DNA from: Trichaptum fuscoviolaceum
Taxonomy: Eukaryota; Basidiomycota; Agaricomycetes; Hymenochaetales; Trichaptaceae
Length of the DNA: 64,000 bases
Assembly (NCBI GenBank): GCA_910574455.1
Contig: CAJSYZ010000005.1
Span: forward strand, 5,332,001 to 5,396,000
Reading direction: 5' to 3'
The notes beneath the pieces are model-generated. The model saw only the letters and a list, made by a program, of their open reading frames with translations, was not told the DNA's origin and searched no databases. Every line of letters begins with the position of its first letter. Within the stretch, counting starts at the first letter, position 1. Both the position numbers and the translations under genes were made by a program. Below, piece by piece: positions 12,073-21,022 of the stretch.

Positions 12073-12874
12073 ATGTCGACACGCACGCGTCCCACATTGA
12101 CCTCGCGCTCGCGCGTTCGCAACTGGCTGATGGCGTTGAAGTTGCTGGGCCGTGTGGCTGTCGAGTTCGTGGGCGCTTTGCCCTTCGGTGCGTTGGTTCG
12201 CAAGCCAGGGAAGATGATGTGGGATAGGTATGAGGTGAGTTGCAGAGTAAAAAAACGGGGTCGGATTGAAAAGTGATTGTAGTATGTACAGACGTCAAAG
12301 ACATTGAAACACGACATGGGAACGTTGTACGAGAGTGTACAGGCAACTCTCCGAGGGATCCGACTCATGCCCTGTCCGTCGGAGTTCGAGGAACGTCTGA
12401 ATGGCGTGATTGCGTGAGTTATGTGCACAATGAAACCGAACGTGGACTCACCTTATCATGATAGAGACTTGACGAACTTGGGCGCGGATATCGGGCGCTT
12501 GAACACAGAGGGGAGCGTGTCTCGCTTCATTCATGTGGAGGACTCGATACGTGACCTGGAACGCTTGAAGTCGAGCGTGGACGGCTTGTGCAAGGACCTT
12601 GAGGTTCGAGGGGTTTTTTTTAAAGTTGAATGTGAGTCTAATGTGATCGTAGGACATGCGACGGGACATCACCTTGAAGATAAATGCGGACCTCGTTGCA
12701 GAGGGAAATCGCACATTGGCGAGGGTCGAGGACGGCGTTAATCGAGTGGCTGAGTTGATTTCAGGAACTGCAGAGCGAGCGAGGTCTGTTCGAGGGAGGC
12801 TCGAGTCCTTTTTCTTCGCGTTGGCTGTGAACATCCTCGTCAACATTGTGTGCCACGTTCTCAGTGGACATTAA
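12073..12874 (+). CDS. small orphan protein, coiled coil with C-terminal membrane anchor
   Basis: Four exons join in phase: 12073-12234, 12292-12413, 12465-12603 and 12653-12874, giving 214 residues. The start at 12073 is followed by a basic region (STRTRPTLTSRSRVRNW). The frame is open upstream to an ATG at 11935, so a longer form is possible. The last two exons form a long charged helix with heptad character (DSIRDLERLKSSVDGL, NRVAELISGTAERARSVR) and finish with one hydrophobic segment, FFFALAVNILVNIVCHVL, six residues or fewer from the end, as in tail-anchored proteins. I recognise no family. The third intron has a weak donor (GTTCGA). It lies inside the repeat island and could itself belong to a mobile element. 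Confidence 0.6.
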
Positions 12875-13742
12875 AGAGAGCAAGAACTACCGACCGCGCA
12901 TATATTTCTTTGGGTTTTGATGCTAGTTGGGAGATTGTGATGTGTGGCTTAAAAGTTTACCGTCACTTCCGCTATCCCCTCTCGAGCTACCAATCGATTC
13001 GATTTCGTTGTGAATTCTTGTCTTGTTATTATCATACCTGTCTGTCTCGACTATAGCCGCAAAGGATGATGTGCCGCGTGCAATGATGGGCATTGACACT
13101 GAACATCTTTGATGATTGGGCTGCATCTGGCTGACTCGCTCGCAAATGGTTGCGCTTTTGTGTTTGTATTTCCTGAGATACCGAGCTTACTACTGAGGCT
13201 ACTCATTTATTGTCGTACTTTTCATTGTATATTAATACTACGAATGTATTGTATAAAGTACGACTGTATTGTATATACGTTTGGTGCATTTTGATCCTAT
13301 CCTATGATTCGTAAGAGATAGGACGTTCTCAAACTTCGGAGACGGTCAGTCTGAGACTATAAGAGAAGGAGTGTCATGGGGAGTAGATTGGAAGTCGTTC
13401 TACATGAAGGAAATTTTATTGGGGAAAGGAGTGACAGATAGTGTAATATGTACTAAGCCACAAGGCGAAAGGCTACTTTTGAAAGTACTTCGCACAGGCT
13501 AACGGCGGTTAAGCAAAATGCACATGTACATTGAAAGAGTAACATGGGAAGCAAATTTAAAGACGTTTAACATTATGGATATTTTATTGGGAAAGGAAGG
13601 GAAAGAGAATGTATTATGTAGTGGACCGGAAGGCGTAGGACTACTTTTGAAGGCGCTCTGTACAGGCTGTGAGCGATGAAGCGAAGAGCGCGTGTACATT
13701 TTTTTTCGTGACTATCTCTACGTAGGGGAAATAGTTGTCTAT
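12875..13742. other. intergenic, contains a diverged 168-bp tandem duplication
   Basis: No gene seen. It lies between the plus-strand orphan and the 3' end of the minus-strand orphan, and holds the duplication listed separately. Confidence 0.6.
13411..13700. repeat. diverged tandem duplication, period 168 bp
   Basis: Two copies of about 120 bp (about 13411-13532 and 13579-13700) share ATTTTATTGGG, AGGCTACTTTTGAAAG or AGGACTACTTTTGAAGG, ACAGGCT, and end in TGTACATT at a constant 168-base offset. They lie just beyond the stop codon of the minus-strand gene ending at 13743, so they may be duplicated 3' untranslated or terminator sequence. Confidence 0.7.
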
Positions 13743-14927
13743 CTACGCGGTCTTGCATTTCTTGGAGGGGCTGGAGGCGGCCGCAATGGCTTTGTCGAAG
13801 CGGCGCTTCTTGGGGGAGACGGGAGGGGCCACCGGAGGGGTCAGGATACGCATCTCCTCAATTTCAGCAGTGAGTGCGTGATAACCGAACTTGAATGATC
13901 GAAAAGAGAGAATGATCTTGACGATTGCGCCAGGTAGACGAGTTTCGTACTCGAGGGGCTGAAGAGGCCTTGCATCGTCGTCGAGACCGTCGTATACAAC
14001 GAGAGGGCAAAGGTTATGAGTGTCGCGAAGGGAAAGCATCTGCTCTCTCATCCTGCCATGTACAGGCCAGCCTTCAAAGCTCCAGGGGCTTGGAGCGACA
14101 GGTATATCTGCGATGGAAGATACAATTGGAAAGGAGTGAGAAGAGAGCGAATACATAGGGAGTGGAAGCAGTGGAGACAGACCTTGTGCGACGACTGGCC
14201 CAGTTTGAACCTCAGCCGCTACTGCATTTGTGTCGTCGGGGACAGGAGGGAGCGCGTCCGCGACGGGCAAAGGGCTGGTAACATCGTCTGTAGGGTGATG
14301 GGTGGGGGGCTGGTTGTCAGAAGCGTCAGAGTCTTGCAGGTTCTGTACATGCTGACCCTGCTGCTGGTCGTGGTCGTCGTGTCCATCGTCATCAGAAGGA
14401 GGCGGTGGAACTTTTTTCTAAGGGCAGAAGGTATGAGGTGATGTGACTGACAAACGGGCATGTGTGGAAGAACGTACTTCAAACAGGCTGTGAGAGATGC
14501 AGATTTCACCGTCCTTGATGGGCGTGCCAAGTTTGGGTGTCGAGCCGGCGGGGTAGTTGGCACGATGAACGGTTACGATGTTGCTGAGGCTGCGCTTGAA
14601 GTCGGAGAATCCGATTTGCGCGCCCGGGATGCTATGGACTTGCATCTTCAACTTCGTTTTGTCGGCCTTGTACGTAGGGTCGTCAGGGTTATGGCCTCCG
14701 CCGGCTCCACCACGGAAGTTCTTCTTAGAAATCTGGCCGATCACAGTAGCATGAGCAGGAGTGGGGGAGGGATCGTTGACAGTATCGATGGTGCAGAGGG
14801 AGTCACCGAGTGAGCTCGGGGTCCAGGCGACCTTAGAGGGGAACTCAGGATCACCGAGGCAGAGTTCGTGTGTGCGAGCATGTTGAAGGGCGAGTTCGAC
14901 AGCGAGGAGAGGGTCAGGGACAGGCAT
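13743..14927 (-). CDS. orphan agaricomycete protein, 349 residues
   Basis: Three exons in phase: 14927-14478, 14417-14183 and 14107-13743. The start ATG at 14927 opens MPVPDPLLAVELALQHARTH. The first exon carries a conserved-looking block with VHSIPGAQIGFSDFKR, IVTVHRANYP and GTPIKDGEICISHSLFE. The middle exon is acidic and disordered. The last exon has REQMLSLRDTHNLCPLVVY, PGAIVKIILSFRSFKFGYH and AEIEEMRIL, and ends in a basic tail with SPKKRR and SPSKKCK, plausible nuclear localisation signals. I think it belongs to a multi-copy agaricomycete family of unknown function; the strand-rich blocks could be OB-like, but that is a guess. A retrotransposon inserted 136 bases upstream of the ATG, so its promoter is probably separated or altered. 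Confidence 0.7.
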
Positions 14928-15063
14928 TGTGGGTAGAAGTGGTGGGGGTTGAGTAAGCGAAGTGGAAGGCGAACGAGGTGAAATGGGACGGAAAGCGAGA
15001 GACTGGATGCGGCTCTTCAGAATGTGAGGGGGCTTTTATAGGACGAAGAGAGGTGGAATTCGG

Positions 15064-16007
15064 TGTAACACCTGGACTGCGTCCAGTGTTCGTACGACGC
15101 CCGCCGGACACAGCAGAGGCATCCGGACGGAATCCGGGTGCATACACCGGACACCGGACGAGCAGAAAGGCTCCCGGCCGACACTCGAAGCCAAATAGCG
15201 AAGGGAAAACTGTACCTGAGCACGAGTAATTGATCATACAAGACACAGAGCTCACCGGCGATCACACAACGGACAATGCGATGGGTGGACGAGCAAACGA
15301 GCTTGCGGGATATGCGTCCGGCCGGACACTTAGAGTGTGGCGACGTGCGCGAGTGGCGTGGGAAACGGGTTGCCAATTGAGGGACGGGCACAAAGACAAC
15401 GGTTCCGGGGTAGTTTGCGTGGCCGGAGTAGCCGGTTCACACGCGGTATTAACTTGTGTTAGTCGCGTCATGTAGACCGTGAGAAAATTAACCTACCTTT
15501 CCCCAACCACGACCATCTGCGTGAACGGGAACGAGTCTGACGTCTGCGCTGTTGTGCGCGTGCTTTAGGACTCGTTTCTTCTGGTTTCTTGTTTGTTTCT
15601 TGTCCTCGGGCTTCGACTACGGCGGCGCGCGACACTTTCTTACGGGCGCGCAAGGCTTTTACGGACGTGCAAGAGTCCTTTTTGTTTCTTGTCTTCGGAC
15701 TTCTCGCGAGCGACGATTGCGGGCGCACGCAGAAGACATACTTACGGACGGTTGACTGGAGTCCGTGCATAGGCGCGTTCTGCTGGTTGACTTAGTTCTT
15801 TCGACGGAACGACGAGTACGGGCCTCGACGGCCATCGATTCCTCTCGAGCGACGCGCGAAGACTCCGTCTTACGGACGACGGGGGCCGTTGGTGGATTTC
15901 ATTAGTTTTATTCGTTGTTTCTCCTCTTCTTTCTGTCTCTCTTTCTATCATTCTTTTATTGGGTTATTTAGCTACACTCCACCCCCTGAGTACCTATCTA
16001 GTTTACA
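15064..16007 (+). repeat. left LTR, 944 bp
   Basis: TGTAACACCTGG at the left edge and GTTTACA at the right edge. It is nearly identical to 19074-20015. The short ORFs in it are duplicated in the other copy and are not genes. Confidence 0.93.
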
Positions 16008-16009
16008 TC

Positions 16010-16027
16010 TGGTGACCACCGCAGGGC
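16010..16027 (+). other. probable primer-binding site
   Basis: TGGTGACCACCGC begins two bases after the left LTR. The leading TGG fits the CCA end of a tRNA primer. I cannot assign the tRNA from sequence alone. Confidence 0.5.
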
Positions 16028-16203
16028 AGGGAAAGTTTGTGTAGCCCCCAAAAATATTTTATTTGTCGCCCTTTTTTTTGGGCCTAGTAGTACAAATTTT
16101 AGTTATAAAGAAAGATAATTAGTAGCATCTTTTGGCCAGCCAAAGAACGGCAGAAAGAGGTTCGAATTTTTGTCTGAAGGACTGAAAAAGAGAGAAAAAA
16201 AAA

Positions 16204-18300
16204 ATGGATTGGATGAATGCAGGACAGCTTCGAGACTATTTTGTCAAGAAGTCTGTGGAGGAGTTGCGAGAGGAAGCAAGGAGCACAAGGAATGATGTTG
16301 ATGGGTTTGTGTTCGAGTTTGGGATGGATGCCCCTATGGTCTTGGATTTAGGGGGGAATAGGGGACGGAAAAGGATCGAGGAAATGGGGAAGAAAGAGCT
16401 GGTGTACGAAGTGGTCGTTTCTTTGATGCGCATACGGGTGTGCTCAAAGAAGATACGAGAGGGGGATCCAGAATATCTGGCGTGGGCTCAGTATAAGCGG
16501 CAGGAAGTCCGGAATCCGAGTGACCCTCCTCAAGAAGCGCAAGTACCGGAGACGGCACCACTGGTCAAGTGCGAGACGACTGCGAAGAAACCGGTAGCTT
16601 CTCCTCAAGAAGCGCAGACACTGGTGAAGGCGCCGCTGGTTGTACGGGAGACGACTGCGAAGAAACCAGCAGACTCTCCTCAAGAAGCGCATGTACCGGT
16701 GATGTCGCAGCTGGTACGAGAGACACCTGCGAAACCAGTAGTCTCTCCTCAAGAAGCGCAAGTACCGGAGACGGCGCAGGCGGTCGTACGGGAAGCGACT
16801 GCAAAGAGACCGGCGGACTCTTCTCAAGAAGCGCAAGCACTGGTGATGGCGCTGCTGGTCGTACGGGAGATGACTATGCGGAAACTGGCAGACCCTCCTC
16901 GAGAAGTGCAAGCACCGGTGATGGCGCAGGCAGTCGTCCCACCTGCAAAGAAACCGGTTGACCCTCCTCAAGAAGCGCAAGCACCGGTGACGGCGCAGCC
17001 AGTAGTACGGAAGGTGTCTTCGAAGCAACCAGTAGACCCTCCTCGAGAAGCGCAAGCACCAGTGAAGGCGCAGCCAGTCGTACGGGAGTTGACTGCGAAG
17101 ACACCGCTAGACTCTCCTCAAGAAGCGCAATTACCGGAGACGACGCAGCTGGCCGTACGGGAGACGACTGCGAGGAAGCTGGCAGACTCTCCTCAAGAAG
17201 CGCAAGCACCAGTGACCGCGCAGCCAATCATACGGGGGACATCTGCGAAGCATCCGGTAGACCCTCCTCAAGAAGCGCAAGTACTGAGGACGGCGGCTGC
17301 GCATAGAGCAGGCTCGAGTCGCGTTGGACTCGGCTGCTTCTACTGCTGGCGGCAGGGACACCGCAAGCAGGACTGCGAGGACCTGCGAGCGGACATCGCG
17401 CGCGGGTTGTGCAGGCTGGGTGCGGGGTACCGAGTGGTCCGGCTGGACGGTTCGGAACTACCGTACATGTGGGGCAAGAGTCTGTGCGAGCGCGCGAGAT
17501 CGCGAGGCAGACGCTTTGCGCATGGTGAACATCATCGAGCTGAACAGTCGCATGGGGCTGAGATAGTGTCCGTGTGGACTACTGTAGGCCGACAGAGCGC
17601 ACCAGAAGCAAAGTCGAGCAGAGCACCGGTCCAGAGCAATACAGATAGTCTGGCATCGAGAGCGACCAAGGCATGCGAGAAGGAAATGGGTGTTCGACTT
17701 CGCGCACCGGTCTTGACGGCCAACGGACATGTGGACGAAGCAGAGATGCGTTCGACAGGTGCACTGGCGAAGGTTTCGAGCAGTACGGGCGAGAAAGAGG
17801 AAGAGAAAGGAGATTCGGAGCTGCAGGCGCTGCGCCTTCGTGTACGGACGCTGGAAGAGACCGTCGACCAGCTGCGAAGAGAGCTAGCAAAGCAGAATCG
17901 GCGAGGAACCAGAGCCGGCATTACACTCAATCAGGAAGAGGACAATGAAGAGTCTGGGTCTGATACGGCGACCGTAACCTCGAGCAGCGAGGGTAAGGCG
18001 CGCATTTTTACGGAGGTCGGAAGAGAAGCTGAGAAGAGAAGGCAGTCGACGACCAATGTTGACCGAACCGAGAGCGCACAAGCATACGGGCGAGCAGATT
18101 CAGCAGCAGTAACAGTCCTGGCAGTCGTGCAAGAAGCTGAGAAGAGAAGGCAGCCGGATGCGAATGATGTGCGAGACGCGAGCGCACAAGCATACGGACG
18201 ACCAGACTCAGCAACAGCAACAGACAAGGGTCTTGGGGCACAGAAACACGGCTGGCGGTCATCATTTTTCTTTGAGAACAAGAGCACGGAGGCGTCGTAA
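16204..18300 (+). CDS. Gag-like protein with 11-unit repeat and CCHC zinc knuckle
   Basis: A single 698-residue exon starting at ATG 16204. Residues 1-100 form a globular basic region (MDWMNAGQLRDYFVKKSVEE). Residues about 104-365 are 11 tandem units of roughly 24 residues built on PPQEAQAPVTAQPVVRETTA, proline/glutamine/alanine-rich and poorly structured. The zinc knuckle CFYCWRQGHRKQDC (C378, C381, H386, C391) is a perfect CX2CX4HX4C nucleocapsid motif. Residues about 540-566 (LRLRVRTLEETVDQLRREL) should form a coiled coil, useful for particle assembly. The C-terminal 130 residues are acidic and contain a short repeat (SAQAYGR twice). Gag of Ty1/Ty3-type elements packages the element RNA; with no pol, this protein may package its own RNA for trans-acting enzymes. 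Confidence 0.88.
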   Translation: MDWMNAGQLRDYFVKKSVEELREEARSTRNDVDGFVFEFGMDAPMVLDLGGNRGRKRIEEMGKKELVYEVVVSLMRIRVCSKKIREGDPEYLAWAQYKRQEVRNPSDPPQEAQVPETAPLVKCETTAKKPVASPQEAQTLVKAPLVVRETTAKKPADSPQEAHVPVMSQLVRETPAKPVVSPQEAQVPETAQAVVREATAKRPADSSQEAQALVMALLVVREMTMRKLADPPREVQAPVMAQAVVPPAKKPVDPPQEAQAPVTAQPVVRKVSSKQPVDPPREAQAPVKAQPVVRELTAKTPLDSPQEAQLPETTQLAVRETTARKLADSPQEAQAPVTAQPIIRGTSAKHPVDPPQEAQVLRTAAAHRAGSSRVGLGCFYCWRQGHRKQDCEDLRADIARGLCRLGAGYRVVRLDGSELPYMWGKSLCERARSRGRRFAHGEHHRAEQSHGAEIVSVWTTVGRQSAPEAKSSRAPVQSNTDSLASRATKACEKEMGVRLRAPVLTANGHVDEAEMRSTGALAKVSSSTGEKEEEKGDSELQALRLRVRTLEETVDQLRRELAKQNRRGTRAGITLNQEEDNEESGSDTATVTSSSEGKARIFTEVGREAEKRRQSTTNVDRTESAQAYGRADSAAVTVLAVVQEAEKRRQPDANDVRDASAQAYGRPDSATATDKGLGAQKHGWRSSFFFENKSTEAS

Positions 18301-18499
18301 GGGGCCGGATTTTTTTTTTCTATCTTTATTTTTATAATTTTTAATCTCAATCTTTAACTTTCACGGCGTTTCGAGCTAAGTACACGCGTTTCACTGGAAT
18401 TACGGACGGAAGCAATTAATTTCTCTTTTACTTCTTCTAACTGCATATTATTATTCGTATCATATTCACATTCATTGACAAGTTTCAAGTTTCTCGAAG

Positions 18500-18539
<40 letters not shown>
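18500..18539 (+). repeat. A40 homopolymer inside the retrotransposon
   Basis: An uninterrupted run of about 40 adenines, 200 bases after the gag stop codon, followed by a short GACA array (18551-18570). It looks like a copied mRNA tail. Confidence 0.85.
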
Positions 18540-18541
<2 letters not shown>

Positions 18542-19058
18542 ATCAGGATAACAGACAGACAGACAGACAGAGCGGAGTACAGTAGAAAGTAGACAGTAGC
18601 ATGTAATACGGAGAGACAGAGGAAGTGGAGGAGAAACCGAGCAGGGCGAGGGCGAGACAGCGAGCAAGCGATGGCACGGACGAGCGGCAACTACGGCGGC
18701 AATTGCGCAAGCACGAGAGCAAATACGGCACGCGATCGAAGATGGCACGAAGAAAGGAGGAGGGACACGGGGCTAGAGGGAATGGAAGAGGAGTTTGGAG
18801 ACAGAGACGGAAGGGGGAGACTCACGGACGACCATCGAAAAGACCGAAGTCCGGCCCAGAAATTTTCGCGATTTTCAATCACGAGCAAACACCCACAAGA
18901 CCCAGTCAAGGATCACCACTACGCATAGCATGCACGACGGACAGCTAGTCGATTCAAGCACGCGCACGAGAACCAAGCGAAACAGAGCATCTACCTCGCA
19001 AACCCACCTTAGAAGCAAGCCAGACAGGCAAGGCCGAGTGACCGGGAGGTCACTATTC

Positions 19059-19073
19059 AAAGTGGGGAGGAGG
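19059..19073 (+). other. polypurine tract
   Basis: AAAGTGGGGAGGAGG abuts the right LTR (first base 19074). Purine-rich with a single T, in the place expected for plus-strand priming in LTR elements. Confidence 0.75.
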
Positions 19074-20015
19074 TGTAACACCTGGACTGCGTCCAGTGTT
19101 CGTACGACGCCCGCCGGACACAGCAGAGGCATCCGGACGGAATCCGGGTGCATACACCGGACACCGGACGAGCAGAAAGGCTCCCGGCCGACACTCGAAG
19201 CCAAATAGCGAAGGGAAAACTGTACCTGAGCACGAGTAATTGATCATACAAGACACAGAGCTCACCGGCGATCACACAACGGACAATGCGATGGGTGGAC
19301 GAGCAAACGAGCTTGCGGGATATGCGTCCGGCCGGACACTTAGAGTGTGGCGACGTGCGCGAGTGGCGTGGGAAACGGGTTGCCAATTGAGGGACGGGCA
19401 CAAAGACAACGGTTCCGGGGTAGTTTGCGTGGCCGGAGTAGCCGGTTCACACGCGGTATTAACTTGTGTTAGTCGCGTCATGTAGACCGTGAGAAAATTA
19501 ACCTACCTTTCCCCAACCACGACCATCTGCGTGAACGGGAACGAGTCTGACGTCTGCGCTGTTGCGCGTGCTTTAGGACTCGTTTCTTCTGGTTTCTTGT
19601 TTGTTTCTTGTCCTCGGGCTTCGACTACGGCGGCGCGCGACACTTTCTTACGGGCGCGCAAGGCTTTTACGGACGTGCAAGAGTCCTTTTTGTTTCTTGT
19701 CTTCGGACTTCTCGCGAGCGACGATTGCGGGCGCACGCAGAAGACATACTTACGGACGGTTGACTGGAGTCCGTGCATAGGCGCGTTCTGCTGGTTGACT
19801 TAGTTCTTTCGACGGAACGACGAGTACGGGCCTCGACGGCCATCGATTCCTCTCGAGCGACGCGCGAAGACTCCGTCTTACGGACGACGGGGGCCGTTGG
19901 TGGATTTCATTAGTTTTATTCGTTGTTTCTCCTCTTCTTTCTGTCTCTCTTTCTATCATTCTTTTATTGGGTTATTTAGCTACACTCCACCCCCTGAGTA
20001 CCTACCAAGTTTACA
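19074..20015 (+). repeat. right LTR, 942 bp
   Basis: Near-identical to 15064-16007, with a two-base deletion near 19565 and TACCAA in place of TATCTA near the 3' end. It ends GTTTACA, followed by the target copy TCGG. Confidence 0.93.
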
Positions 20016-21022
20016 TCGGTAAGCCCGATTTAGCCAAGCGTTGCGTTGTGAGCAGGAGAAAGGGAGCCTCCGGTTAAGAGATGTCCAGGTTACATGTGTA
20101 CACATACGCCCGGCGTCAAGGTTGACATAGTGAGGACTGACATGACTTGTGCTCGTAGGCATCGTTCAGCATGAATTTGCGCAATTGTTGACAAGACCAC
20201 ATGCGAAAGCATGAGTATGATGTGAAGGAAACGGACTGTAGTGACAAGGCGGAAACTTTGCGTGGTTGCGCAACATGTTTGGAGGTCAAGAGGTGTGAAC
20301 GTAAAACGAAAGAAAAGAGAGGTTTGACGGTTGTAAGGTAGTCCGTTATGCTTTCTGTGTTTGGTCGTAAAGAATCGAGACATATGCACATAATGCCGTG
20401 ACAATGAAACGGCGAGCGTCGGTCTGTGTGAGGCTCATTGCATTCCAAGGGGAACCGGAAGTCGATGCGTTATATTTAGCCACCGGTCCGTGTAAAGCCG
20501 GGTCCAGACTTCTGATAAGGTTTATGGTTTGCATCGGATCAACGGATGACGAAAGCGAGCACGGGTATAAGGTTTGCAAAGTGCGAGTTACGTAAACCTT
20601 GTTGTGAATGAAGTGGAGATTGAATGAAATAGAGTATGGTGTAGAACGGTAAGCGCCTAGAGTTGGAGGAAAGCAGCGTTTAGAGAGAATCGTTGCGTAT
20701 GAAGAAACGAAGACGGAAAACTGACATATGAAAATGTGAACTTCAAACACAACTGGAAATGTGTTTCAGCCGTCAAGGAAGTGGATCGAAGATCCGTGTG
20801 CGACGATGTTATACAACAGAGGGAACACAGCTAAAGGGACGATGGACATTGAATGATTTCAGGAAGAAGCAGCGGCAGCAGAGTATGTGGGGAAATGTTG
20901 AGCATGCATGCAATGTTTGCGATGTAGGACTGTGAAGGGCGGTGGCTCTTGACGAGGGACTTAACGATGATTTGAAATGACGAGGAGGGTGAAGCATTGA
21001 GGAAAAGAGTAGGAGGTTTCAC
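20016..21022. other. intergenic between retrotransposon and Helitron gene
   Basis: No gene supported. It was next to 15063 before the retrotransposon inserted, so it may hold the original promoter of the minus-strand orphan (13743-14927) as well as that of the Helitron gene. I could not place a Helitron 5' end here. Confidence 0.5.

Larger units (their letters stand above)
15064..20015 (+). mobile_element. gag-only LTR retrotransposon (TR-GAG-like, non-autonomous)
   Basis: A 4952-bp element bounded by direct terminal repeats of 944 and 942 bp. The repeats start TGTAAC and end TTACA and are flanked by the 4-base duplication TCGG (15060-15063 and 20016-20019). The internal 3066 bp contain a tRNA-type primer site two bases after the left repeat, one gag-like ORF with a zinc knuckle, and a purine tract just before the right repeat. 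There is no protease, reverse transcriptase, RNase H or integrase in any frame. The repeats differ at only about four positions (one 2-base indel near 15555 and two substitutions near the end), so the insertion is recent. It must move with enzymes from another element. Confidence 0.93.

Noticed and set aside
15230..15471. Small ORFs within the LTR, present identically at 19240-19481
   Set aside because: They are duplicated only because the LTR is duplicated; no family features.
16444..17227. Long minus-strand ORFs across the gag repeats
   Set aside because: They are antisense readings of the in-frame 24-residue repeats; the plus-strand ORF has the zinc knuckle, coiled coil and start context.
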